Source: Agelaius tricolor (lineage: Eukaryota; Chordata; Aves; Passeriformes; Icteridae). From it: a DNA stretch of 64,000 nt. The DNA lies in NCBI GenBank assembly GCA_023055355.1, contig JALJCS010000055.1:1718166-1782165 (forward strand). The letters run 5' to 3'. Of the stretch, positions 1 through 16,780 are shown piece by piece (position 1 is the first letter of the stretch; every line of letters starts with the position of its first letter). The translations under genes were made by a program, and so were the position numbers. Under the pieces are notes generated by a model, which saw only the letters and a program-made list of their open reading frames with translations, was not told where the DNA came from and searched no databases.

Positions 1-689
1 CCGGCCCCAGGAGCCCCGTCCTTGGGGACACCCGGCCCGTTTAGGACATCCCCTCGGTCCGTGGGGCACACGGTGGGCAGCCGGGATCTCCCGCCCCGTG
101 TCCACGGGGACGGTCTCATCGGTGTCACCGGCCCCGGTGCCGCTCCGGTGACGATGCTGACGCCCGGTGCAGCTCCCGGACGACGGCATCGGCACGCCGG
201 CCCCACCGGCGCACCCACATACCAGGCTCGGTTGCCGAGAGGTGGGGAAGCCGGGCTGGCGGCGGGGCCCGGGGCGTTAATGGGATTAGGGCCGCCGGGT
301 CAGCCCTCGCCACACAAAGCCGTCGGTGCAGCCGGTGGGAACGCGTCGGTGCCGGCTCCGCTGCTCCCGCCCACCGGGGAGCCCCGGTGATCCGCACCGA
401 GCCCCCCGGTGGAGCTCCCAGAGCCCCGGTTATCCCCAGTGCGGCTCCCTGGTATCATCCCCATGGTCCCCAGGGCAGTGTGGGGCACGGGTCACCTGCA
501 CTGGAGCACCCCCATGTCACCTCCAGGGCCCCCAACCCACTGTGGGGCACGGGTCACCTGCACTGGAGCTCCCAGAGCCCCGGTTATCCCCAGTGCAGCT
601 CCCCGGTATCATCTCCATGGTCCCCAGGGCAGTGTGGGGCACGGGTCACCTGCACTGGAGCACCCCCATCTCACCTCTAGGGCCCCCAA
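1..689. other. GC-rich sequence with a short duplicated block, no gene
   Basis: No family-like open frame was recognised. From about 408 the sequence repeats: the phrase GTGGGGCACGGGTCACCTGC recurs near 480, 543 and 636, and AGAGCCCCGGTTATCCCCAG recurs near 419 and 570. This lies beyond the 3' end of ARF3. It may be ordinary intergenic DNA. Confidence 0.6.
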
Positions 690-1365
690 CCCACTGGGGA
701 GTCCTGGTCAACCCCATTCTGGGTCCTGGTGCTGGCTCTGGTCACCCCATTCTGGGGCACTGGGCCCTGGTCACCCGATTCCGGGGTGCTGGGTCCTGGC
801 CACCCCATTCTGGGCCCTGGTGCCAGCTCTGGTCACCCCATTCTGGGGTGCTGGCTCTGGTCACCCCATTCTGGGCCCTGGTGCTGGCTCTGGTCACCCC
901 ATTCTGGGCCCTGGTGCTGGCTCTGGTCACCCCATTCTGGGGTGCTGGTGCTGGCTCTGGTCACCCCATTCCAGGGTGCTGGGTCCTAGTCACCCCCATT
1001 ATGGGCCCTGGTGCTGGCTCTGGTCACCCCATTCTGGGGTGCTGGACCCTGGTCACCCCATTCTGGGCCCTGGTCACCCCATTCTGGGCTCTGGTGCTGG
1101 TTCTGGTCACCACATTCTGGGCCCTGGTGCTGACCCTGGTCACCCCATTCCAGGGTGCTGGGTCCTGGTCACCCCCATTATGGACCCTGGTGCCAGCTCT
1201 GGTCACCCCATTCTGGGGTGCTGGACCCTGGTCACCCCATTCTGGGCCCTGGTCACCCCATTCTGGGCCCTGGTCACCCCATTCTGGGCCCTGGTGCTGG
1301 TTCTGGTCACCCCATTCTGGGCCCTGGTCACCCCATTCTGGGCCCTGGCTCTGTCTCTGCAGCTC
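690..1365. repeat. Minisatellite A
   Basis: Degenerate tandem array built from CTGGTCACCCCATTCTGGGC and CCTGGTGCTGG phrases, with units of about 20-45 bp. It opens long frames on both strands, but these are repeat translations and not genes. The same motif reappears at 4264-4392 inside ARF3. Confidence 0.9.
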
Positions 1366-1829
1366 TCCCAACCACCAGGGACCCCCCACCACAGCCCCCC
1401 AATGACACAGACATGGCCAAAAGCCCCTCCAGCCACCAGCCCAGAGGGGACACGGGGATGGGATGGCAGTGCCGGCCCCAAATGCCACTCAGTCCCCCCT
1501 TAACCCATGCAGGGGCCGGGGGGGGTGACACAGGGAAGAGGTGGCAGGAGGGGGGGGCCAAGCCCCACTCGCGCCCATCCCAGCGCTGGCACCGTCCCCA
1601 CGCCCCAGCTGGGATTAGCACTAATGGGATTTACCATTTCATCCAATATTCCCCTAAAGATGAGCCTGGGAAGTGGGGGGGGGCCCTCACCCCCTGCCAG
1701 CCCCACCTCACCCCCCCCCCTCCCCGTTAAGCTCTTTCTAATTAAAGCCAGCCCAGGGCTGTCCATCACCATCCCCTCGGCGGGACCCCCACGGAAGAAG
1801 AGACGAGGGGCAGAGCTACATAAAACATG
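1366..1829. other. Intergenic stretch downstream of ARF3
   Basis: Non-repetitive at 1366-1480 and again around 1600-1670, with G runs elsewhere. No recognisable gene. Confidence 0.5.
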
Positions 1830-2700
1830 TTTAATATCCAAGGGGGGGGGTCAGGGGGGGTCAGGGGAGGTCACCCACCGTCTCAGGCTCAGGGGGGGGC
1901 TGGGGGGCTGAGAACACACGTCCCTGGACAGGGCAGAGCCGCAGCGACACGTCACACCAAGCACAGACCAGGGGTATAAATACGGTGCTGGGGAGGGGTG
2001 GGGGGCACAGAACGGGCTTGGGGGGGGCAAGGGGGGGACACTGTCCGTCCGTGAGGGGCAGGGACATACAATCACTATGCTGGCATGGGGGGGGAGAGGA
2101 TGGGCAGGTGGCCAGGGTGAGGTGGGGGCCATGGCCAAAGGGACCGAAGAGGTCCTGGCAGCTCTGTGTCACTCCCACCTCTCTGTGAGGGTCACGCTGC
2201 GGGAAGCAGACCTGCCTCGAAGTGACATGGGGTGGGGGGGGGGCCGGGGACGTGTGGAATGCCCAGGGGGGGCAAACAGGGCTGGGAGGGGGTGCTGGGA
2301 GGGTGGGGGAGGTGTATAATCCCAAATCCCCCCCCTCCCATGGCCCTGCTGCCCCCACATTTGGTCCAGAGGAAGGCGAGGGGTGCAGGAGGGACATGCA
2401 TGGGGATGGGGTGTCCCCGGCCCCCCCAGGGCAGGGCAGTGCTGAGGTGGCCCCCCCACCCTCCCCCAGCCCCCATCCCACCCTGCCAGGGCTCTGCCCC
2501 TGCCCCCCTGGGCGTTATATAGAGCTCTAATTCCACGCACGCACACACGAGATCCGAGGGGAACCAGGGGGACCCCAAAAAAAGGCGAAAAACCCCACAG
2601 CAACCGGTGCCAGAAGAAAGCAAAACCCAACCGGGGCAGGGAGGGGGCGGCCGGGGGGGGCCCTGGCATGGCCCAGGGGGGGCACAGGGGGATCCCCCCT
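1830..2700 (-). other. ARF3: ARF3 3' UTR with variant poly(A) signal
   Basis: The sequence after the ARF3 stop runs to a TTTAAT at 1830-1835, which reads ATTAAA on the gene strand and is a common variant poly(A) signal. No other gene is visible in between. The exact 3' end is inferred. Confidence 0.5.
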
Positions 2701-5900
<3,200 letters not shown>

Positions 5901-8350
5901 ACCGGGACCCGCACCGGGGGGGCGGGGTGGGGATACGGGGAGAGCGGGGTCCCGGCTCTTCCGCCCCCGCCATGAGCACCGGGGACGCAGAGTCCCGACC
6001 GGGGGGGGGTCCCTGTGCTTCACGGGGGACGGGGACCCCCACACCGTCCCGGGGGGACAGGCTGAGCACCCCCGCACCGAGCCGGTATGGTCGGTACGGA
6101 GGCTGCCCCGGTGCTCGCAGGCTGGGCAGGGCACGGGACGGGGCGCGGGGAACCCGCGGGTGCTTTCCCACGTCCGTCTGTCCCCGGTGTCCGCTTGTCC
6201 GTCGCTGCTCGGCGCCACGGGACAGGAAGGATGCCCCCCGCTCCCAGGCAGGTACCGGCGGCCATCCCGGGGGTGCCGGGCAGCACCGGGCTCCCCGACG
6301 GCTGCGGGAACTGTTCCAGCGGCACCCCAGGACTGGGGGGATCCAGAGCACCGGGCCGCCGGACCGCCCTGGACTGCAGCAGAGAGGAGATGGAGGGAAC
6401 TGGGGGGCTCGGGGCAGCGGACAGGGAGTGCGAGGACCGGAGAGTCCCGGGATGGAGCGGGGGAGGCGAGGGCCGTGGTTGCGCCCCGCCGCTGGTGGCA
6501 CAGCCCCGGGCAGGGCCCTCCCAGCCGCGCCCCGGGGCCTCCCCGCGGCCGCTGACCTCAGCCCCGGGAGCCCCGACGGGGCGGAGGCCCGAGGGCGTGG
6601 ACACGGCCCGGCCCGGCCGGGAACCGGGGCGGGGGAGTCGGGAGCGCCGTGCTGGAGCAGACCCCGGCTCGGCCCTGGGTTCCTCCCGGGCCGGGGGAAG
6701 GGGTGCGGGTGGGTGCCGGTGTGAGCCCCCCACCCCCGCCGCCGTCCCGGGGCTTTGTCCGTTCTTGAATTAAACTGGAGAGCGGCGGCCCCGGGCCGTG
6801 ACGGGCCAGCGGGGCTAATCCGGCCCCGCATGACTGGTCCGGGGAAACCGCGGCGGGGGGATTACCCCCCCCGGTTCCCGCCCCAACGGGGGACTCAGCT
6901 CAGGGCCCCCGGCCCGTCGGGCCCCGCACTGGGGGCTTCACACCCACCCACAACCGGCCCGGGCGGGGGATGACGGGGACAGTCTTGTCCCAGGCGAGAC
7001 CGGGCCAGCACCAGCCCTGCGTGCCCGTGTTCCGGCCGTGGGCACGTCCGGCCGCCACCATCCGAGCACCCCCTGCCCTTCCTTCTGTCCCCCGTCCCTC
7101 AATCCCTCCGCCCCCCGGTCCATCCCTACCTCCGACACCGGGTACCGGCCCAGACTGGGCTCTCCGGGGCAGCGGGAGCCGTGCGGGGCCGTGCCGCGCC
7201 CACGCGCGTTGTAGGCACCGTTCACGGGGGTCCGGGGTGCCACCGGCACAGCCCGGGACAACCCGGGCTCCAGCGGCTGGAAGAGGCTGTAGCCCCGTTC
7301 CACCGGGCACGGACTGGGACGGGACAGCGCTCCGTGGGCTCCGGAGGGGCGCCCAGCAGCCTCGACCGTCCCCGTCCCTGGGGACCGCACGTCGCGTACC
7401 CCGGAAAGCCCCAGGACGGTGTCCCCGTGCGCCCTGGGTTGTCACGGAGCTCTGCCTCCCCCGTGCGCCCGGGACTGTCCCGGGAGATCCCGTCACTCCT
7501 TGCCCCTGTGCACCCCGGGCTGTCCCGGGACATCCCGGGCTATCCCCGCTCCCTCCGTGCACCCGGAGCCGTCCGGGGCCGTCCCAGGTTATTCCGGGAC
7601 CAGCTCCTCCTCGCACCGGGAGCTGTCGCGGGCCGTGCCGGGCTCCCCCCGCCGGTGCCGGTGCCGGTGCCTGTAGAACGTGTGCGCGGGACGGCGGGGA
7701 AGGCGGGGGGCGGCAGCCGGGAGCTCTGGGCACGGGGCCGGGGCGCAGCCACCCCGCCGGGCTAATCCGGGCCGTGACGGACAGCCCCGGCGCCGCCGCT
7801 CCCGCCGCCCCGTAAGAGATGCCGCAGCTCCGCCGCTCCCCATTGTTAGGGCGAGGACGCGGGGAGGCCCCGCGCGGCGGGACCGGCCCACGGGGACCCT
7901 CCGCGCCGCCCCTATAAGAGGGAAGGGGCTGGAAGATGCTCCCGGGTGCTGAGCGCTGTGCACCCGCCGCGCCGAGCCGAGTCCAGCCGTGCCGGCTCCC
8001 CGGGGAGCTGCCGGTACCGACTACCCGCACCGGGTACCGCGCACGCATCGCCGAGAGCCAACAGCGGTACCGACACCGAGTACCGCGCACAGAGTGCCGA
8101 GCGGCGGCTCCCCAGAACCGGCACCGCCAACGGAGCGCCCGACGCCGCGCTCCAGGGCCCGGTCAGCGTGCGCTGGGCACCGCACCCCCGACGCCGCGCC
8201 CCGGCCACCGGCTGCAGCCCGGTGGCGGCGGCGGTGCCGGCCCGCCCGCCCGCCCGGCGCTCCCCGCGTCCCCCCGCGGCCGTCCTCATCTCGGAGCCGC
8301 CCCGCGCGTCCGGAAACACGCGTGGATGTAGCGGCCGGGCCGGGGGCTCT
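5901..8350. other. GC-rich ARF3-WNT1 intergenic region, no WNT10B seen
   Basis: Human carries WNT10B here. No Wnt signature such as CKCHG-SGSC or the cysteine-rich tail was found in any frame. Long open frames on both strands are alanine-, glycine- and proline-rich, as expected from GC-rich non-coding DNA. Short imperfect repeats of CCCGGGCTGTCCCGGGACAT type occur at about 7430-7580. A TATA-like TATAAGA lies at 7913-7919. Confidence 0.6.
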
Positions 8351-8354
8351 GCGG

Positions 8355-8417
8355 CACCATAAATACCGGGACGGCCGCTCGCCCGCGCACTCTGCCGGGG
8401 CTCCCGGGGCCGGAGCC
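8355..8417 (+). promoter_or_regulatory. WNT1: Possible WNT1 core promoter
   Basis: An AT-rich CATAAATAC at 8359-8367 stands out in GC-rich sequence 50 bp before the WNT1 start codon and could be a TATA element, giving a very short 5' UTR. The TATAAGA at 7913 is an alternative that would give a leader of about 470 bp. Neither can be chosen from sequence alone. Confidence 0.3.
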
Positions 8418-10397
<1,980 letters not shown>

Positions 10398-10760
10398 GCT
10401 GCCCCAGGACCGCCCTGCCCGGCCCCGGAGGGGGTCAGCGCCACCCACCCCCCATGACGGGTGCCCGGCTGGATTGAAGGCACCCATGGGTGGGGGTGTG
10501 GATGTGTCCCAGGGACCCCCATCCTGCCATGGGTGGGCTCAGTGCCAAGCACCTTGCCGGCCACTCCCCGGCTCCACGGGGTCACTTCTTGCTGTAAATA
10601 AAATATTTATTGTGGACGGTTCGGTGCTGCCGCCCCCACCCTGCTTCGCTGGCCCCAGGCCCTGTTTTTTGTAATTAAAGATAATAATAATTAATAATAA
10701 TTAATAATGATGATGCTTTGTTACAGGTGTCATTGATAGCCTTTAGAGAAGAATAAAGAA
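10398..10760 (+). other. WNT1: WNT1 3' UTR and poly(A) signals
   Basis: AATAAA at about 10597-10602 is the likely main poly(A) signal, 200 bp after the stop. Further candidates are ATTAAA near 10674 and AATAAA near 10751, around an AT-rich stretch of ATAATAATTA repeats at 10680-10710. Confidence 0.65.
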
Positions 10761-11840
10761 TATATTTTTATCAGTCCTGCCCTGATTCGTGTCTGGGGGG
10801 GGACTGGGGGAAGGAGGGGGGACACCAATGCATCCCAAACTGTGGGATGTGCTGTCCATCTGTCCATCCATCACTTCTCCATCCCCTCACCTCCCCATTC
10901 CACGTCCATCAGCCTCTCTGTCTGCTGTCTGTCCATCTCTCTCCTCCTTCCCTCCACTGTCTGCCATCCCCTCCCCGCAGACCCCCTTCCTTCTCCCGCT
11001 GTGCCCGTCTCCATCGCAGCCGTTCCCGCCGCCGCCGCTCCCGGCCGGGCCCGTCCAATCCCCACGGCTGCGGCGCCCATCACCATGGCACCTTGACTGC
11101 AGCATCTCCGATGCTGGAATTTGCCGGGGCGGTCGGGCTGGTGCCGCCGAGGCCGGGAGTTGGGAGCGGCCCCGGGAGGTACAAGACGACAGACAGGGAA
11201 TGAGCATCGTCCATCACCGCTACCGGCCGGGGCTGACGGCTCCCCTCGGCTCCGGGGGAAAAGCAGGGCCGGGGGAGGGCACTGGGGTTACCGGGGCAGG
11301 GGCCAGAGGGGACAGAGATGGCCACTGGCCCCACAAACAGCCCTACATCCATGTGTGACCACAAGAGAAATGATGTGGCAAAGGGGGGGGGTGGGTGCAG
11401 CTCTGTGGTTGGCAGGTGCTCTGCTGGCATGGGATGGGCACCTCTCTGGGACAGGCTTCCCTCCGGATGGGTATCCCTCTGGAATGGGCATCCCGTCAGA
11501 ATGGGCATCCTCTTGGGACAGTCCTCCCACTGCAGTGGGCACCCCACCAGGATGGGAATTCAGCACGCAGGACATGCCCTGAGATGGGTTTTTCCCTGGG
11601 CTAAGCATCCCAAAGGGGTGGGCATATCCCCAGAAGGGGCATCCTTGGGAAGGGCATCCTTTTGGGACAGGCATCCCACGGGGATGGGCACAGGGTCCCA
11701 CACATTCCCCCTGCATCGTGACTTCACACTTGGGGATATCAAAAACTCCCTTCCTGTGTCTGGGGGACACCCAGCCCGGTGCCCCGGGGGTCCCCAGAGC
11801 CTGGGCTCCCCCCCCAGAGCCGGGAACCTCTCGGGGCCCC
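10761..11840. other. Simple-sequence intergenic DNA downstream of WNT1
   Basis: Pyrimidine-rich at 10840-11000. A degenerate array of GGGATGGGCATCCC-like units occupies about 11420-11700. No coding gene was recognised. Confidence 0.6.
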
Positions 11841-11849
11841 TGAGGCTGC

Positions 11850-12200
11850 ACCGCATCAAAGGCTGCGGGATGACGCTGCCACCACCCGAAATATCCCGCG
11901 GAGCCGATAGTGGAAAAGTTGATGTTTAGACTCAAAGGAGGGGGGGAAAAACACCCTGGGGGCCCCCGCCAAGGTCAAAACACAGCCCAGCGTGGAGAAT
12001 AAAATACCAAAAGGCAAGGAAAACGCCTGGAAAGGAACACAGCCCGAAATAACCCTCCGAGCATCTCCCGCCTGCCGGGTTATCTGCCTGCTAAATTCTG
12101 CTCCTGCTTCAGCATGAAAATAGCCTGTTTTCCTGCGGTAGGAGTCAGGAATATAGATAATGACATTCTTATAAGTCACCTCTGTTACTCAGCTTTTCCT
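11850..12200. promoter_or_regulatory. Non-repetitive island 1.5 kb past WNT1, candidate regulatory element
   Basis: Balanced-composition sequence between satellite arrays. It contains AAGGTCAAAAC, a CTCAAAG core, GGTTATCTGCC and an AT-rich TATAGATAATGACATTC. It has no convincing open frame. Conservation cannot be tested here, so the regulatory call is inference from composition and position. Confidence 0.3.
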
Positions 12201-12449
12201 GTGTGTCCTGCTGGGCACCTCGGGCAGCCGCGACCCCCAGGTGGGCAGGGGCACCCTGGGCACGGGGCACAGACGTCCCCGGCTTGGACAAATATTCCTG
12301 GGTGCTGGAAATAGCTGCTGTGGGACAGAGGAGGGACAGGGCCGGCAGCAGGGCCAGGGAGGGGGCGGTGCCATCCTGCAGCAGGCTGTCACATCTGGGA
12401 AGCTGGGTAACAGCTGGATGGTGGCCACAAGCTGGGCCTGATGAGGGAT

Positions 12450-12990
12450 GGGACAGCCCCGTTCAGGGATGGGGTGCAGGGGGGCTCTGCCTGGGGTTGT
12501 GGGACAGGATGACACACAGAAGTGCAGGACAGAGGGACAGGGGTGCTTCCAAGACAGAGGAAAGATGTCATTCCCAGAAATGTGGGACACTGGGACAGGA
12601 CAGCGCCCAATGGTGCAGGACAGAGGGACACAGCCATGCCCAGGGGTGCAGGACACTGGAATGGTGACATTCCACAAAGTGCAGGACAGAAAGACAGGAC
12701 AATGCCCAAAGTTTCTGGACAGAGGGACAGGAAGACACAGAGAGATGCAGAACAGAGCCGTGCCTAGAGGTGTGGGACAGAGGGATGGTGTCACTCCCAG
12801 AGGTGCGGGACAGAAGGACAGGACAGTGCCCAGAGGGGTAGGACAAAGGAATTGTGTCATTCCCAGAGGAGCAGGACAGGACAGGACAGTGCCCAGAATT
12901 GTGGGGCAGGAGGACCCTGTCATTTCCAGAAATGCAGGACAGAAGGACAGGACAGCATCCAGAGCTGCAGGACAGACAGACAGAGCTGTG
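12450..12990. repeat. Minisatellite of GGACAG-rich units
   Basis: Degenerate units around TGCAGGACAGAGGGACAGGA and CAGTGCCCAGAGGTG, unit length about 55-65 bp, giving spurious frames on both strands. Confidence 0.85.
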
Positions 12991-13299
12991 CCCACCTGGC
13001 CCCATCCCACCTGCGGGACCGTCCCCATCCCCTCCCATCCCCTCCCATCCCCTGTCACCATCACCAGCGGCACAGCCCCGTCCCGGCTCCCCTCGCCTCC
13101 GGTCGATGCGGACCCGCGTCCCGCCAGCTCCCGGCTGGTCCGGCCGCCCCCTCCCATCCGCCGCATTCCTCCGGCGCGGGGCCAACGCGCCCAGCAACGG
13201 TGGCAGCGCTGGCCTCTAATCCCCGGGCATGCCAGCCCCGGGGGGACCGTCGCCGTCACCCACTCCCTGATAGGTGACCAATGCCCGAGACGAACAATT

Positions 13300-13520
13300 A
13301 GGGACAAAGCGGAGCCGCCGGGGGCTAACGCCGGCCTTCACGGGTGCCTTGTGCGGCATTCGGCGGGTTTAATGAATTGTCCATCAATCCTTTCAGCTCC
13401 GCTCGCCCGGGCTGGATTAATCTGAGAAGCCGCAGTGGGGAAGGAGCCGCTAAGCCTGTATTTATTACTCTGCCATTGTAACTAATTGAGGTAATTATCT
13501 GTGACTCCAACCCCGCGCAA
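13300..13520. promoter_or_regulatory. Candidate WNT1 3' enhancer with homeodomain-type motifs
   Basis: An AT-richer island in a GC-rich setting. It contains GTTTAATGAATTGTCC, GGATTAATCTGAG, GTATTTATTACTCTGCC and GTAACTAATTGAGGTAATTA. These are clustered TAAT/ATTA cores of the kind bound by homeodomain proteins. Mouse Wnt1 is known to be driven by a conserved enhancer a few kilobases 3' of the gene; here the island is 3 kb 3' of WNT1. Equivalence is inference. Confidence 0.4.
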
Positions 13521-13639
13521 CAATGCCGCATTCACCGGACCCTTCCCACCGGCTCCTCGCACGGCCTGGGAGAGCCGGCACCGCGGGCAGGGACACGGGG
13601 ACACTCTGGGGACGGTGGGATGGGGAGCGGGGTGTAACC

Positions 13640-15250
13640 AGGTGACACCGCGCTGCGGGGACACGGACAGTGCTGCTGGCACGCGTGGGATGTGGCACGG
13701 CTGGTGCCAGCTGCATGTGAGGGTCACGGCTCTGCGGGGACCAACAGCAGCACACACATGGACACAGATCTCTGGGGACATCATTGTCACACGAGGGTCA
13801 CAGCTCGCTGCGCTGGCACATACATGGATGTGGTTCCTTTGGGACATGGCATGGCCAGTGCCAGCTGCACGTGTGGGTCACAGCTCTGCGGGGACACTGC
13901 CAATGGCAGCACACACATGGACGCAGATCTCTGGTGACACCGTTGTCACCAGAGTGTCACCAGTGACACACGAAGTTCACAGCTGGCTGGGGACACCGCC
14001 AGCACTGGCACATACATGGATGTGGCTCTTTTGGGACGTGGCATGGCCAGGGCCAGCTGCACGTGTGGGTGACAGCTCTGCGGGGACAATGCCAATGGCA
14101 GCACACACATGGACACAGATTTCTGGGGACATCATTGTCACACGAGGGTCACAGCTCGCTGCACTGGCACATACATGGTTGTGGTTCCTTTGGGACATGG
14201 CATGGCCAGTGCCAGCTGCATGTGAGGGTCACAGCTCTGTGGGGACAATGCCAACAGCAGTGCACACATGGACACAGATCTCTGGGGACATCATTGTCAC
14301 CAATGACACATAAATGTCACAGCTTGCTGGGGACACCACCAGTGCTGGCACATACATGGACAGGGCTCCTTTGGGACATGGCATGGCCAGTGCCAGATGC
14401 ACGTGTGGGTGACAGCTCTGTGGGGACAATGCCAATGGCAGCACACATGGACACAGATCTCTGGGGATACCATTGTCACATGAAGGTCACAGCCCACTGC
14501 ACTGGCACATACATGGACGTAGTTCCTTAGGGACGTTGCCAACACCAGTGCCAGCTGCATGTGTGGGTGACAGCTCTGTGGGGACAATGCCAAAAACAGT
14601 GCACACATGGTGACACTCTGGGGACACCGTTGTCACTAGTGACACACGAAGGTCACAGCTGGCTGGGGACACTGCCAGCACTGGCACATACATGGATGTG
14701 GCTCTTTTGGGACATGGCATGGCCAGTGCCAGCTGCACGTGTGGGTCACGGCTCTGCAGGGACACTGCCAGCAGCAGCAGTGCACACATGGACACAGATC
14801 TCTGGGGACACCATTGTCACACGAAGGTCACAGCTGGCTGGGGACACCGCCAGAGCTGGCACATACATGGACAGGGCTCCTCTGGGACATTGCCAACACC
14901 AGTGACACATGAGACACGGCTCCCTGGGGACGCCAGTCACCACCAGTGACACACAGGGGTTGTGGCTGTCTGGGGACAGCAGCAGCAGCACACACACACA
15001 CGGGGACAGGTCTGTGGTGACATCGCTGTCACAAGTGACACACAAGGCTCTCAGACACCACCAGCACCCACGACACATGTGGGTCACGGCTCTCTGGGAA
15101 CACAGCCAGAGCTGGCACAGCCCTCTGGGGACACCACCGTCACCGGTGACACACGAGGGTCACAGCTCCCTGTGGGGACACCGCCAGCCCCGGTGACACA
15201 CCGGACAGCGCCGGCACGGATGTCACACGTGGCTGACGGTTCTCTGGGGA
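13640..15250. repeat. Satellite-like array of about 160-190-bp units
   Basis: Repeated phrases in fixed order: CACACATGGACACAGATCTC, TCACAGCTCGCTG-like, GGCACATACATGGATGTGG, and GGACATGGCATGGCCAGTGC followed by CAGCTGCACGTGTG. At least six full units, diverging after about 14900. Open frames through it are repeat translations. Confidence 0.88.
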
Positions 15251-15649
15251 CACAGAACCGCTCCCGGGGCTGGCAGGACCCCCGGTGGCCTCCGGTGCCC
15301 CCCGGTGCCATCGGTCACCGGCTGCGCTGCGACATCTGGCGGCCACGGGCGACAGCGCGTCCCTCTCCGGGGGCTCCGGTACCGGGCGGGACCCCCCGGT
15401 CCCAGGCACTGACGCCCCCACGGGCTGAGCCCCCGGTGGCCCCGGGGGGACCCCAGACTGCGGCGAGGTTCGGGTGCCCCGGGGGTGCCGGGGGAAGGCG
15501 CTGGCGCCGGCGCAGCCCGAATTAGAAGGTGATTTTGGTGATTTTCCCGGCGGGGAGCGGCTTTGGGCAGGAGCTGATCCCACGGGAAGGGCAGCGCCGC
15601 TGCCCCCGCGTCTGGGACACCCCGCGCCACGCCGGGCACCGCGCCGGGG

Positions 15650-16030
15650 CATGACGAGCTGTGCTGGGCTGTGCCAGGCTGTGCTGAGCCGTGCCAGGCT
15701 GTACCAGCCTGTGCCAAGCCGTGTTAGTTTGTGCTGAGCCATACCAGGCTGTACCAGCCTGTGCCAAGCCGTGTTAGTTTGTGCTGAGCCGTGCCAGGCT
15801 GTACCAGCCCGTGCCAAGCTGTGTTAGTTTGTGCTGAGCCGTGCCAGGCTGTACCAGCCTGTGCCAAGCCGTGTTAGTTTGTGCTGAGCCGTGCCAGGCT
15901 GTACCAGCCTGTGCCAAGCCGTGTTAGTTTGTGCTGAGCCGTGCCAGGTTATACCAGCCTGTGCCAAGCCGTGTTAGTTTGTGTTGAGCTGTGCCAGGCT
16001 GTACCAGCCTGTGCCAAGCCGTGCCAAGTC
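15650..16030. repeat. 50-bp tandem repeat made of decamers
   Basis: About six near-identical 50-bp units, each five related decamers: GTGCTGAGCC, GTGCCAGGCT, GTACCAGCCT, GTGCCAAGCC and GTGTTAGTTT. Confidence 0.93.
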
Positions 16031-16780
16031 GCAAAGAGCTGTTCTGGTGCTGGCCATGCCGTGCTGTGCCAAACTGAGCCATGCCAGGCTATGCTAAGTT
16101 GTGCCCAGCCGTGATGAGCCGTGCCAAACAGGCTGTGCCAAGCGTTCTGGGCTTTGCCAAGCCGTGCCGAGCTGTGCTGAGCCGTGTCAGGTGGCATCAG
16201 GCTGTGCCAGGCTCTGCCAGGCTGCCCTGAGCTGTTCCGAGCTGTTCCTTGCCATGCAAAGCCGTGCCAAGGCTGCTGAGTCGTGCTTGGCTCTTCTGGG
16301 CTTTGCCAAGCCATGCCAGGCTGCTGTGCCAAGTTGACCTGTGCCGAGCTGTGCCAGGCTATACCAAGCTGTGCCAAGATGTTCTGGGTCATACCAAGCC
16401 ACATTCCAAACTGTGCCAGGCTGCATCGTGCCGTGACAATCCGTGGCTCGTACCACACTGTGCCAACCATCCTATGCCGTGCCAGGCTCTGCCAGGCTGC
16501 CCTGAGCTGTTCCGAGCTGTTCCTGGCCATTCAAAGCCGTGCCAAGGCTGCTGAGTTGAGCTTGGCTCTTCTGGGCTTTGCTAAGCCATGCCAGGCTGCT
16601 GTGCCAAGCTGTGCCAGGCTATACCAAGCTGGGTCAGACCAAGCCATGTTCCAAACTGTGCCAGGCAGTGCCAGGCTGCATCGTGCCGTGACCATCCATG
16701 GCTCGTACCACACCTTGCCAACCATCCTATGCCGTGCCAGGCCGTGCCAAGCCGTGCCAGGTGCCACCATACCGGGTGCA
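16031..16780. repeat. Decayed extension of the decamer repeat
   Basis: The GTGCCAGGCT/GTGCCAAGCC decamers continue without the strict 50-bp period. A larger block with CTGCATCGTGCCGTGAC and CAACCATCCTATGCCGTGCC is present twice (about 16420-16500 and 16675-16745), showing a secondary duplication. Confidence 0.8.

Noticed and set aside
326..1503. Long Gly/Pro/Trp-rich frames on both strands
   Set aside because: They are translations of minisatellite A in several frames at once, with no family match.
13501..15196. Trp/His/Thr-rich repeat frames that look like a repeat protein
   Set aside because: The period comes from the satellite units, frames exist on both strands, and there is no start or splice context.
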